Below, piece after piece: positions 34,853 to 46,269 of a DNA stretch of 64,000 nt. The notes under the pieces were generated by a model. The model was given only the letters and a program-made list of their open reading frames with translations. It did no database searches and was not told where the DNA came from. Position numbers and translations under genes: made by a program. This stretch comes from Ochotona curzoniae. Taxonomy: Eukaryota; Chordata; Mammalia; Lagomorpha; Ochotonidae. The stretch's first letter is position 1; every line of letters starts with the position of its first letter. The stretch covers positions 69,296,501-69,360,500 of the forward strand of contig NW_024466599.1 in NCBI RefSeq assembly GCF_017591425.1, written 5' to 3'.

Positions 34853-35172
34853 AGACTGAATTGAATTGTGTCCCTTCCATTCAGAGTCGTATGTTGAAAC
34901 GCTAACCCCCAATGTGTAAAGGGTAAAGTAAGATTAGATGTGGACATAGGGCCCCTAATACAGGAAGACTGGTGTCCGTATATGAAGAAGAGACTCTGGG
35001 AAAAAGCACACAGAGACAAGACTTTGGGAGGATTTGCTAAGACAGAGGCTGTCTGCTAGCTCAGGGGAAGCATCGCCAGGAACTAAATCAGTTGGCATCT
35101 GAGAAAATAAACGACTTGTTTAAGCCCCAAGTCTGTAGTGTTTCATTGTGGTAGTTCAGACAGTGTCTAAGA
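34853..35172 (+). mobile_element. MLT1-type MaLR LTR
   Basis: Sense MLT1 order: attgtgtcccttccattcag, gtatgttgaaacgctaaccc, agattagatgtggacatagg, gagaaaataaacgacttgtt (polyadenylation signal), ttaagccccaagtctgtagt, ggtagttcagacagtgtcta. Confidence 0.75.
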
Positions 35173-35179
35173 TGGAATC

Positions 35180-36500
35180 CCGATGGTCTTCTCGATGTTA
35201 CCATCACATTGTGCCCTTCTGAGGAACTAGGAAAAGCAGTTCCAGTCAAAATGACACATGTGCAACATGATGGATCATCACAAATAAAAAGAAACTGCCC
35301 TCCTTGAGTTCTGCTTACTGACCAGGAGAAAACCATCTGCCGAATTGCTGTGGAGTCTGATTGGTGTGCATGGTGACACATGTGGACAGTTACCCCAGAA
35401 ATGCCAGGATTTTCCCCGCCTTTCTCCTTAAAATAGTGGTGGTGGATAATTGCGTGATATTCTTAGCATGCTTTGCAGCTTCTCTGTGCAAACATTTTAT
35501 TGGGCACAGTGTTTAATCCTCTTAGACAATGTGAAAATCTAAGGAGTACTGTATTTATTTGACTTTGTTTGAAAGTTCAAGGCTTTTCTAAGTGTTGCTT
35601 CAAGCAGTGTATGAATTATATGAATATAGGACTCCGGAAGTTATGCTTTAAAGGATTATGGATATGTTTGGAGGTCTTAAGACTTATTTCAGTCCCTTTT
35701 CTAGATCATCTAAGGCAGGGTAACTGAAAAATCCTCTTGGAATTAGTGTGAGAAACTTGTTTCTCCCCCTCCTTTTCATTAACTGCTTTTAAATTTCAGA
35801 TCAGATTTAGATTCAGAGCCAACTTGATTGGAAAGAGTTTTCCCATGTGCCCTCGTCTTGGCACAGCAAATCTTTGATTGTGCCATTGTAGTTGTTTAAA
35901 AACAACAGAAAATTCTCCTTTTTTTTTTTTTTCCTGAGAGGTAGCAGGTTTTTCAGATTTTTGATGACCTTTGGTGGTGGTGGTGGGTGGGTTTCAGTGT
36001 GAGATTGTCCACTCTGTAGTTTAGATGCACTCTGGGCCAGGGTTCCAGCACAATGTCACTGTGTCCACTTATAGGCCCAATGAAGCCACAAGAGATGTCT
36101 TTGGAACGCTCACCTCTGATTTCTAGGGACATCTTCTCACTGCTCACAACTCCAGGCTTTTATTCTCCAGAAAAGAATGTGTCATTTAAACATTTAAGTC
36201 TAAACTCCTACCTCAGATCCTATCTAATTTTACCCTTAGAAAGGCTTTCTGTCCTTTTCTGTTTAACTTAGTAACTTGTGGTCTACAAAGTCCTAACATT
36301 TTTAAATTTGAGATTTGCAGCCCACCTCTAAAGTTATCTCCCTAACTGGATGACAGTGGGTGGACCTGGACTCAAACTTTTTCCAGTCCTAACTTTCCCT
36401 CCAACCACATTGGTGGTTGGGGATGGAGGTGAGGTGTGCTGCGCTCCGTGAGTTCTGTTTCATGTGCAGTGTCTTACAAAGGACACATATGCTGTTAAAA
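35180..36500. other. Unassigned sequence
   Basis: AT-rich. No exon or repeat that I can name. Confidence 0.45.
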
Positions 36501-36504
36501 AATA

Positions 36505-36960
36505 ATCATTTGGGAACAAAGCATATTAAGGTGACTTTATTCAGGACCGTTGTGATAGGTGCAGGGAGCAGACAAGGTTGTGCCACTGGGGAGAGATTGG
36601 GCTCAATTCTGAATACAGGATGGGCAAGTGGGAATCTGTGGCCAAGGGGCAGAGTGAGGAGCCATGGATGGAGAATTGGTAAGAGAAAGCATTGTGCATC
36701 AGGGAGGTTCTGGCTAATCACTAAATAGAATTTTTTGGTGAAGATGGGCCATGAGTGATCAGACATCACCTGGGATGTGAGGAACCTGGTTAGGTATCAA
36801 GGGTAATCAGATATGGGGAATGGGAGGTTCCTGCTAAACTGCTGTAGCAGAATTCTTTGCTAGAACTGTGTTTTACAAGGAAGTACGGGCATGGGCCAAG
36901 GAGAGGATTTAGGTGCCTGACTCAAACTTGGCCAAGCAAAGAATCTGTCACAACCATTTG
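36505..36960 (-). mobile_element. ERV LTR (minus strand)
   Basis: Read on the minus strand: TGACAGATTCTTTGCTTGG, a U3-like body, then TGTATTCAGAATTGAGCCC, CTCTCCCCAGTGGCAC and GGTCCTGAATAAAGTCACC, a polyadenylation signal placed as in ERV LTRs. No internal coding region. Family not determined. Confidence 0.55.
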
Positions 36961-37067
36961 AGGATGGCTGCAAGTCTTACGGTTAGCTGTATAGTTAAGT
37001 TTGTTTATACATATATAAATACTTAACTAATTCAGATGATTTCAAGTAGTAAATTTAAGTTGAAACA

Positions 37068-37420
37068 CATATTGTGGGTATTTAGTGGAGTAGTTAAGAT
37101 GTCCACATCCCTAATCACAGTGCCTGGGACTGAGTCCCAGTTCCAGCTCCTTATTCCTGCTTTCTGCCACTGCGCATCAGGAAACGCAGCAGTTATGACT
37201 TTAGTAACTGAATTCCTGTCACTCGTGTGAGAGGCTTGAATTGAGTTACTGGCTCATCGCTTTGGCCTAGCCCAGTCCTGGCTTTTGTGAGCATTTGGGG
37301 AATGAACCCATATGGGAAAAAAACTTGTTTCTTGGGAAAAAAGTTTCCTCTTATCCCCCTTCTGCTTCCTCCCCCTTTCCAAAATAATTTACAAATAAGG
37401 GAAAATACTTATTTAAAAAA
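37068..37420 (+). mobile_element. CSINE (old)
   Basis: Sense: gagtagttaagatgtccaca, agttccagctccttattcct, tcgctttggcctagcccagt, tttggggaatgaacccatat. The CT-rich 3' part is replaced by poorly matching sequence. Confidence 0.65.
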
Positions 37421-37745
37421 TGGAAAACCTCATGAACCAAAATACAAGATCTTGATAGAAATGGTGACTCCTCTAGTGCCTACAGTTCAGTTAAGTACAA
37501 AGAATATTCTTAAAAATTGATGGAGAATGCACATTATGAAAAAAATTATGTTCAGAGTTCGTTAATTTCTTTGTGCCAAAATAAATTTGTTTTAATTTAA
37601 TTTTTCCACAGTCTTTTTACTTTATCCTCATACTGTAGTGTCTGTGCTAACTCCAGGAGATAGCAGAGTGGAAGCCAGCATCTTTGTCCATCTCAGCTTT
37701 GCTGCCTGTGCACAGAATGGCGGCAAGAGCCTCGTCCTGAGGTGA

Positions 37746-37795
37746 GAATAGTGACGTCCTTGTGGTGGGCGAATAGTGACATCCTTGTGGTGGGC
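37746..37795. repeat. Tandem duplication, 25 bp x 2
   Basis: gaatagtgac[g/a]tccttg then tggtgggc, repeated with one mismatch (37746-37770 and 37771-37795). Confidence 0.9.
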
Positions 37796-38144
37796 ATCAA
37801 AGACAACACAGAATAAATACAAATAATACGATTTGGGGCATCCACCCAAGTAGGATTATAGACAAGGAGGAGGTGGGGACCTATCTCACAGGGACATCAG
37901 ACTGCCCAAATTTTGTTTTTTGCCCGAGATCTAAGAATTAATTTAAAATTTGAACCAGGCCAAGATCCCAGAGGCTCCAGTTGTTCCTGTCATGTTTGTC
38001 TGTCAAGTGGCTGATGACTATGCATTGTACTGCTGAGCTGAGCAATGCTGTGACAGCTTTTGGCTGAATTGTTGTTAGGATCTTTGGCCCAATGCAGGGT
38101 ACTTTGGGCTTTTTTTTTCTTCCCTACCTTTCCCTACCCTCACC

Positions 38145-38382
38145 TACCCTTTCTTTGAAAGAGAGAGGGAGGAAACAGAGATCACATCCACTGGCTCGTT
38201 TTCTCAAATCTCCAAGAGCCAGGAACTTATTCTCTCATGTGGGTGACAGGGACTCAAGCACTTTGAGCCATCAGCCAGTGCCTCACAGGATAGTTTAGTA
38301 GCAGAAAGCTGGAATGAGGAACAGAGCTGAGGTAGGAACCCAGGGATCCCAACCCAACCTCTAGACCAAATGCCCACCCTTC
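38145..38382 (-). mobile_element. CSINE fragment
   Basis: Antisense: tttctttgaaagagagaggg, catccactggctcgtt, gtgggtgacagggactcaag, gaggtaggaacccagggatc. Confidence 0.7.
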
Positions 38383-38389
38383 CCTGAGT

Positions 38390-39400
38390 CATCACCTCAG
38401 GTATCTTGTACATTGATGTCCAACCCCTCCATGTGTAGTATTCTGGAATGATATGAATGCTGTCATACCTGCCCATTGGGTGTGCACCTGGCCTTCAAGA
38501 ATCTTTGTGCTAACTGAACTTCTGATGTGAGGCCAAATGGGAGTCCTGAGATTGTTGGGCAACTTCTGTGTTCCCCTGTGCTGGCCGAGTTCTCCAGATG
38601 AGAGAAGACATTCTGCCTGGTGGAGCCTTGCCCACCTTTGTGCAGTGTCCTCGCTTGCACCTTGGCGGGCAGGTCCTGAAGCTGGCTCATAAGGCTGATG
38701 TCGAAGCTTGCGTGGAAGATGTACCTGGTAACTGCTCGTTTCCAGGATTTTTTTTTTTTTTAAAGAAACAGGTTTCTTCAGTGGGAGAAGAGGACAATTC
38801 TAAAAGAGGCATATTTTCTCTGAATTCTTTAATACTCAGCTCACAAGAGGAGTTTTTATGGAGAAACAGGAAAAAGCCAAAGTGGACATTTTAATTAGCT
38901 TTCCCTGTCATTGCTTTTGGTAATGGTAATTTTGTATAAGGCGTGTGACAAGGAGACACTTTGTGGGGACCTTTGTTCACAGTGCGTTCTCTCCATTTTA
39001 CAACCCAGCTGCAAAAGTTTGGAGAAATGATGGCACAAGTATCTCTTAACTCCTTCTCTTTGTATGATTTCATAGATTCTCTGACTTGTCAGTGTTCTCT
39101 TTGGAAACAAAAGCATAGCCAGCATAGAGATCGTTTTGTTGGTGGTGATGCGGAGTTTTATATTTGCAGGATCAATGCTTCTTTCATAGCTATTGGATAT
39201 GATCTGACTTCAGGTTTAGTTGTGTTGCATAAATTGACCTCTGGAACCCCAAAGGGACCTGCTGGGTCAAAGGAGTTGCCCTTCTTGTGTTGATTGTGAA
39301 TGGTGCCTATTCATGCTATAGTGGATTCTATTTTGGCCCAGTCTTTTCAGACCTGATGTACAGTCATCCTTTGCTCTGTTAATGAAGAGTGACGTTCAGG
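38390..39400. other. Unassigned sequence
   Basis: Moderately GC-rich at 38.46-38.75 kb with a 108-codon ORF (38568-38894) that ends in a T run and resembles no family I know. No splice-site-bounded exon supported. Confidence 0.4.
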
Positions 39401-39403
39401 GCA

Positions 39404-40674
39404 ATTTTTTTGAATTTTGAATTTTGAATTATGTGTTACAACTTTGGATAGGCTGGGATTCTCCCCTAAACTGCCACCCCCCCCCCCCGACAGATTTTTC
39501 CCCATTTTACTACAATGGTGTAGTCCTTCATAAGGAATCATATTTTTATCAGTGTCTTATTTAAGTGTACCCGGACATTATTGGTACAGACAGTGTCAGA
39601 CAGTCCAGCATCCCATTGTCTGTACATGTGCAACAGTTTCATTGGGAATCCATCTTTTGTCTGGAAGCAGGGATGCGTGTTCCATTATACTATACCCCCA
39701 CATCTGTACATGATAGACCCCAATACTCCATCACTATACATCTCCGTAATTGAGAAGCCATGAAACAAGGTCGACAACTGGTATGAGTTAGAACAGCCAC
39801 AACAACAACGACAACAACAACACATTACAGCACCATGAAAAAACTTGCCATTGAGTAACCAACACATAAGTGACAAAAAGGAAATGCAAAAGTCTCTTGG
39901 GAAAAATGATGCCACCATGTAATCCATGAGCCAGTGCTGAATTCGACAAGAGAAATTGTTTGGAATAAACAAAACTGAAATAAAAAATATCAAAACACAT
40001 GGGATACAGACAAACAAACGAAAAACAGTATGGATTGGATCATTGAAGTTTCACTTTCCCTGCTGGTTTCCTTATTTAAGAGAGAACATACAGTATTTGT
40101 TCTTTTGGGATTGAGTCATTTCACTCAGCATAATGGTCTCTAGTTGGGAGAGCCTGGTTGTAAACAGTATAATTTCATTCTTCTTAATAGCTGAATAATA
40201 TTCCATGGAGTAGATGTACCACAGTTTCTATAACCACTCTTCTTTGGATGCACATCTGGATTGTTTCCATGTCTTTGCTATTGTAGATTATGCTGCTGTA
40301 AATATAGGATTCCAGATCCCCTTCTCACATGCAGATTTCACTTCTATTGGGTATATTCCTAGGATCAGGATAGCTGGGTCATATTGCAGGTTTATTTGCA
40401 ATTTTCCAAGCACTCTCCATATGGATTTCCACAGTGGTTGTACTAGCTCACACTCCCACCAGTAATGAAGGAGGGTGCCTTTCTTCCCACATCCATGCAA
40501 GCAGGTGTTGTTAGTTGAGTTCTGAATGTAGGCCAGTCTCACTGGAGTAAGGTGGTACCTTAAGATGGTTTTCATTTGTATCTCTCTGATGGCTAGGGAG
40601 CCTGAGCATTTTTGCATATGTTTGTTAGCCATTTGAACCTGTTCTTTTGAGAAATGTGTGTTCATTTGTTACCA

Positions 40675-40719
<45 letters not shown>

Positions 40720-41870
40720 CCCTGGGTTTCTGAAGCTCTTTGTAGATCCTGGATATTAGTCCCCTATCACTTGTGTAGTGTACAAAAATTTTCTCCCATT
40801 CTGTTGGTTGCTTCTTCACTTTGTTAATTGTTTCCTTTGCTGTACAGAAGCTTTTTAATTTGATGTAGTCCCATTTGTTCATTTTGGCTTTGATTGCCTT
40901 TGCTTTAGGCGTCTTTTCTAAGAAGTCTTTCCTTGTTCCTTTATCTTGGAGTGTGTTTCCCATGTTTTCCGTTAATAGTTTGATGGTTTCTGGGTGTAGA
41001 TTTAGGTCCTTGATCCATTTAGAGCTGATTTTTGTATAATGCGACAGGTGTGGGCCTTGCTTCTTAGTTCTGCATACTGCTATTCAATTGTCCCAACAGC
41101 ATTTATTGAAGAGACCAGGTTTTTCACCTGGATTGTTTTCTGTTTTCTTGTCAAAGATTAGGTGACTATACATGTGTGGATTCCCTTCTGGTGTTTCTAT
41201 TCTGTTTCACTGATCATCTTCTCTGTTTCTGTACCAGTACCAGACTGTTTTGATAACCACTGCTCTGTAGTGGGTCTTGAGGTCTGGAATTGTGATTCCT
41301 CCAGCTTGATTTTAAATTTCAGGATAGCTTAGGCTATTCGTGGTCTTTTGTGATTCCAGATGAACTGTTGTATCATCTTTTCTATTTCTGAGAAGAATGT
41401 TGTTGGGATTTTGATTGGGATTGCATTGAATCTATATATTGCTTTTGGTAATATGGTCATTTTGATACTGTTGATCCTGCCAATCCAGGAACATGGTAAG
41501 GTTCTCCATTTTTCAAGGTCTTCTTTTATTTCCTTTTTAAATGTTTTATAGTTTTCATCATAGATGTCTTTCACATATTTAGTTAGCTTGATTCCTAGGT
41601 ATTTAAGATTCCTCTCCTCTATTTTAAAGGGGACTGTACTTACAATTTCTTTCTCATCCATAGAATTATTTGCATACACTAGTGCCATCAATTTGTGTTC
41701 ATTAGTTTTGTATCCTGTTACCCTGCCAAAGTCTCTTATGAGTTCCAATAGTCTCTTGACTGAATGTTTCAGTTCTCCTATGTAGCGAATCATTTCATCT
41801 GCAAATAGAGACAATTTCAATTCCTCATTTCCAATTTGTATTCCTTTAATTGTTTTATTTTTCTTAAAGA
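39404..41870 (-). mobile_element. L1 LINE, 5'-truncated, ORF2 3' half and 3' UTR
   Basis: Minus-strand L1. From the right: RT-domain end with [20 protein letters not shown] (about 41780-41850), then [40 protein letters not shown] and [11 protein letters not shown]; thumb and C-terminal region with [20 protein letters not shown] (40963 down) and [11 protein letters not shown]; then [17 protein letters not shown] and HYWWECELVQPLWKSIWRV (40288-40665). The 3' UTR runs to about 39404, where an A-rich end (plus-strand ttttttt and gaatttt repeats) marks the tail. ORF2 is broken between about 40970 and 41330 and by a poly(A) expansion, so it is inactive. An imperfect TSD (ggcaatttttt versus agcaattttt) is possible. 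Confidence 0.92.
40678..40714 (+). repeat. Homopolymer T37 inside L1 ORF2
   Basis: Uninterrupted T run (A on the L1 strand) between the codons for LQKPRDS and the HFSKE block, replacing part of the usual ORF2 sequence there. Confidence 0.95.
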
Positions 41871-41874
41871 GCAA
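41329..41874 (-). pseudogene. L1 ORF2 reverse-transcriptase fragment with altered catalytic motif
   Basis: A 181-codon open frame within the truncated L1. In ORF2p the active-site motif is [FY]ADD; here it reads FADE ([11 protein letters not shown]), so the second catalytic aspartate is Glu. Downstream conserved blocks ([42 protein letters not shown]) are intact. Together with the missing 5' half it cannot support retrotransposition. Confidence 0.88.
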
Positions 41875-41994
41875 TTTTTGATGACTTCCACGTAATTACT
41901 TGACTAACACCAAATAGACTAGAGTTTTGTTCTCACGGGTCCAGGAGCTGAGTTCTAAGAGAGTACCAACACTTTTCAAATGAACAATTAAGAT

Positions 41995-42345
41995 ACTAAC
42001 GAGTTACTCATTGCCTCTAGGCTGAAGTTCAGTTCCTTGATCTAGTTTTAGAGGCTCCTTAGAGCCTACCATGCCCCAGTGTTCCAGCCACATTCTTTCT
42101 GTCTCAATGCTGGACTTCCCTCTGTCCTGAATTATGCTTGTTCGTGAGTGTGCCTGTGACTTTTGAAGTCAGGTTTGTGTATACTTGGGTTCAGACTTCT
42201 CACCCCCTTAAGGCATGAGGCATGTGTTTCATTTTGTCTTGTATTGCCTTACCAAGTGCTTTACTCTGTTATTGCATTGTTGGCCCTGTACACAGGGATC
42301 ACTCCTGATTCAGCTGTGTGTCTTCTGTTAGTGTCTGGCCCAGCA
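41995..42345 (+). mobile_element. L2 LINE fragment
   Basis: Sense L2 3' order: aaggctgaagttcagttcct-like start, ccatgccccagtgttccagccacattctttctgtctc (L2: ctctgctccagccacactgg), ctggacttccctctgtcctg. Diverged; the right part is uncertain. Confidence 0.45.
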
Positions 42346-42349
42346 CCTG

Positions 42350-44050
42350 TTGAAAAGATGAACAGCTGCAGATCTGGATTGTGGGCTTCTACAGACACCC
42401 CATCAGAGGGAGTTTCAGACCATTAGGCTCTGCCTGCCAAAGGACAGAGCACCTCTGCTGCGGAGGCCCCCAAAGCTGCTGTCTTCTGTCCCTGGCCCTT
42501 CCCCTGTTGGTCTGATCTTGGTTGCTGATGGAGGAGAGTTGCTTCCTGCAAAGGAGGAAAATGTTGCTGTTGAGCGTAGGTGCATTGTCAACCAATTCCT
42601 TTCCCTGCCTGGTGAACTTACTCAACCACAGCACTGGTGGGCAGCTTTGAGCACCTGGTGAGGAAATGCGTGGGCCTCAGTCATTTGTTTGGGGTTCTCT
42701 TTCTAAAATTATGTTTCTTGGCTTTTTAATCATTGCTGTCAGCATGAGCTTTGCAGGAAGGGCTGTGGCTAGGCTGCTGTGACAAAGGGACTTGAAAAGG
42801 TTCTTCCTCACCAAACTGTCGTACAACCGAACAACGTGGTCAAGGAACTGAAGCTAGAGTCTCTTCTTTACATGAGGAGTTCTGCAGAAAGATTGGGACT
42901 GCCTGCTTCTGCTCCTGGCTTCTTCTGTTGTTGCTTTAAAGAAGCTGTATGTCACTGAAAGCATTTTAGGATCTTTATTAGTTGTGCCACCCAAAAGTGA
43001 AATTAAAAACAGTATTCCTTTCCTGGCTGTGAAGCAAGAAGATAACATGCCACTTGGCCAGAGCTCTACATATAACTAAACATGGAAAATGTGACTCACT
43101 TTATTTTTGAAAGGTCCCTAGAGAAACAAGACCAACCTTCCATGATTTTGATTTGTTGGGGCGGAAGCTAGAAACAGAGTTGGTTAGTGCTGCCTGCCTG
43201 GAGGCCTAGAGTGGGTCATCCCCTGTCTCCTGGCTTACTGCTTTGTTCCTAAAATAACTTTTTCTTCCTGGCACTTCATTTATCTGTGGGGGTTGCCTTG
43301 CATTTATATCCCTTTATGGAATTTTGTCACAACTCCCAATTATTTTATATTTTCTCATGTGGCCAACTTTGACACATGTGGATTGGAAAACAAGTTTTCC
43401 CTAGCAATTATGAATATAAACAGAATCTGTCCAAATTCGGTCATCTGAAGCACAAGGGACTTTTGAACTATTAGCAGTTCTGTTCTTCAGTGATGGTGTA
43501 AAACATAATAAAGTATTTGGAATGAAGCTTCCTGTATCTCTGCAGACCCATCTGCCGTCCTTCTGGGGGTGCTAGAATGAGCATGGCAAAGGGTTGGCAG
43601 AAAAAAGTTCAGGGGCTGGGCTGCCTGCAGATAGGGTTAGAGCTGAAGTTGTGCACACTGTTATTTGTAGTGAGTTCAAGACTGGCTTATCAGATAAGTC
43701 CTAGAACTATGTTTCCCCAAAACTCTGTTAGCATGGAGTTTTAAAAGTTGTATGAATTCTAAAGTAGTGCACTAATAATTTGCTTTGTAGTAAATGAAAC
43801 CAAAGCTTGGGCTCTTTAGTTGTTCCATGACCTTGTATAAACCAGAGCATGAAGCTGCCCATTGAGCAAGGGCTCTGGGTATGTAGGTGCAGATCTGCCT
43901 CTGGAACCCATGTGGATGCCCAGCTCCCATTTCAGGAGTGCACTTTGCTTTTAGAATTAGTGACAAGTATCAACCCATTGGTGGGTTTTGTTTTATTTCT
44001 TTGCCTATTGTGTCTCATGAATGGGCTGACTGTCATCACATTAGTATGTC
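42350..44050. other. Unassigned sequence
   Basis: No exon or repeat that I can name. Confidence 0.45.
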
Positions 44051-44054
44051 ATTA

Positions 44055-44382
44055 AAAAATATTTATTTCTATTGGAAAGGCAGATCAGATTTATGGAGAG
44101 AAGGAGAGACAGAGAGAGGAAGATCTTCCATCTGCTAGTTCAATTCTACAAAGGGCCACAGTGGCCAGAGCTGAGTTTGTCTGAAGTCAGGGGACAGGAC
44201 CTTCTGGCCCTCCAACATGGACGCAGGGTCCCAAGGCTTTGGACCACCCTCTACTGTTTTCCCACGCCACAGGCAGGGAGCTGGATGTGAAGTGGAGCAT
44301 CTGGAACACAAACTGGTACCTATAGGATCCTGAAATTTGCGAGGTGAGGATTTAGCCTTTGAGGCTACACACCCACCATTTT
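44055..44382 (-). mobile_element. CSINE
   Basis: Antisense: atatttatttctattggaaa, gatcttccatctgctagttc, gacgcagggtcccaaggctt, eroded head ggctacacacccacc. Confidence 0.85.
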
Positions 44383-44389
44383 TTTATAG

Positions 44390-45915
44390 GAAGTATAAAA
44401 CTGGTCCACTTTCCCTGTGATGCTTTGCTGATGAACTCAAAAGTGAACATATGAGTTTTTTGTTTTGTTCCAGAACCCTGGGGTGGCTGTTTCTCCAAAC
44501 CCCTTGACATAACTCTTCATTTTTCAAACGTGAGCATTCTCCAGTGAGTCAGTAACTGACCTGTTGGGAATACTGAAGAGGAGCAGATTGTGAGTACAAC
44601 ACAGTCCTTCTGCAAAAGAGTAAGCAGTCTTGCTTATGGGGCCAGCTGTCACCATAGAGGTTTGGCCCTGGGTGGAGCTGCTGACAGGGGTGAGGGGACA
44701 GTACTTATTTCATTTTCTGCTTGAGATGTGCTGTTTCTATGGAATACATATGTAAGCCCCAGCTCCACTGTCAGAAACAGAACCCTTTTTGCTTTTTCAC
44801 TTTGTCATTAGTTACTGCTGTAGGCTAGATTTTGTGCATATATCCTATTCACAAACCTTTTTTTAAAAAAATTTTGGAAGACATTTTTGAGTGAAATGTT
44901 GATAGTATTTCAAGAGACTTAATTTCGCAAACATGGATCATACAAAAAGTTTTTTATTTCATCCTGCACCCCTTCTGGGAAGATCATTTCCTCTTGCTAT
45001 CTTGCATTGCTTCATGTGAACGCAGGTGGAGCTGCTGGAGCCTTAGTAACCATGAGAGACCCTTGTCAAGATGATGGACGGGACAGTGAGGCATGTGTTG
45101 TTTGGTGTGTCTTCTGTCTGAAGTGGTTTCTTACAGAGAATATTGACAAAGGGTGGAGGGAAGAAAATAATATCCCAGTAAGTAGTGTAGATTTAAAAGG
45201 ATTTCTGTGAAAGTGAGTACTCCAAAAGGAAAATAAAAACTGTGCCTACCCCCTTTAAAATGAGCATTTGGACACAGCCTGAATGAGTAGTCTCTGCATG
45301 CTGTTTGGCCTATGGCAAAGTGCACTGGGCTGGAAAGACCTGTTTTGGGGTTCTTTCCTCCAAACTCACAGTGTAGAGAGAGCCCTTCTACCATGGTTAA
45401 CCTGGCTATGGTCACCACCCTTGACCTATCAGTAGTACCAGGTGGGGGCAAGGGGTCAAGGGTCATGGATGGCATCTGCAAGCTCTGTCTGGTTGCTCAC
45501 ATTTGGGCTCCTGAAGATTTTACTCCAGGACATCTCTGGACTACAGTGTGTCTTTCTCTGGAGAGCTGATGAGGCAGGTGAGTGGCCAGATGACATCTGT
45601 GGCCTTTCAGTTCCTGGTCATCTCCTCTTTTGAACCTTTCCCATTGGTTGGAAACGTTTTGAGAACTTGATGCTGCACCTGCATCAGCAGCAGATGTTGG
45701 CTAAGCCCTGGAGGAGCATGTAACACTGTACGTAGACTGAAGGGAGGAATAGTGGTTGCGCTTCACAAAGGAAAGTAGTCTGGGTACCAACTGTCTTTAG
45801 TTGATCACTTACAGTGACCTGAAGTGACAGCACTGCATTGTAGGAGGTGAGGAGGATCAAGAAAGTAACTAGCTCTTGCTCCTCTCTTCTCCTCTCCCCA
45901 ATTCTCCTTTCCCCT
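44390..45915. other. Unassigned sequence
   Basis: No exon or repeat that I can name. Confidence 0.45.
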
Positions 45916-45917
45916 CT

Positions 45918-45928
45918 ATTTGAAAGAC

Positions 45929-45976
<48 letters not shown>

Positions 45977-46262
45977 GAGAGAGAGACAGAGAGAAAGCGA
46001 GCGAGTGATAGTATACTTCACTCCCCAGATGGCTGCAACAGCCAGGTCTTCTCTGATCAGGCTGAAGTTAGGAGCCTGGAACTCCATCCAGATTTCACAC
46101 ATGGGTGTCAGGGACCCAAGCAACTGAGACATCTACTGCTCTTTCCAGGTCTTTGACAGGAAGCTAGAACAGAAGTGGAGCAGTGGGGACATCAACCATT
46201 TCCCATATGGAATGTTGGTGTCTTAGTCTGGGGTTTAACCCACTGTGTCACAATGCTAGCCC
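45918..46262 (-). mobile_element. CSINE carrying a (GA)n microsatellite
   Basis: Antisense: after the tail (ctatttgaaagacag) the usual short purine-rich stretch is expanded into a (GA)n/(CAGAGA)n tract (45930-45995). Then cttcactccccagatggctg and the head cacaatgctagcccc. Confidence 0.85.
45930..45995 (+). repeat. (GA)n microsatellite
   Basis: About 66 bp, interrupted twice by C. Sits inside a CSINE at the position of its native CT-rich segment. Confidence 0.95.
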
Positions 46263-46269
46263 CAAACTA

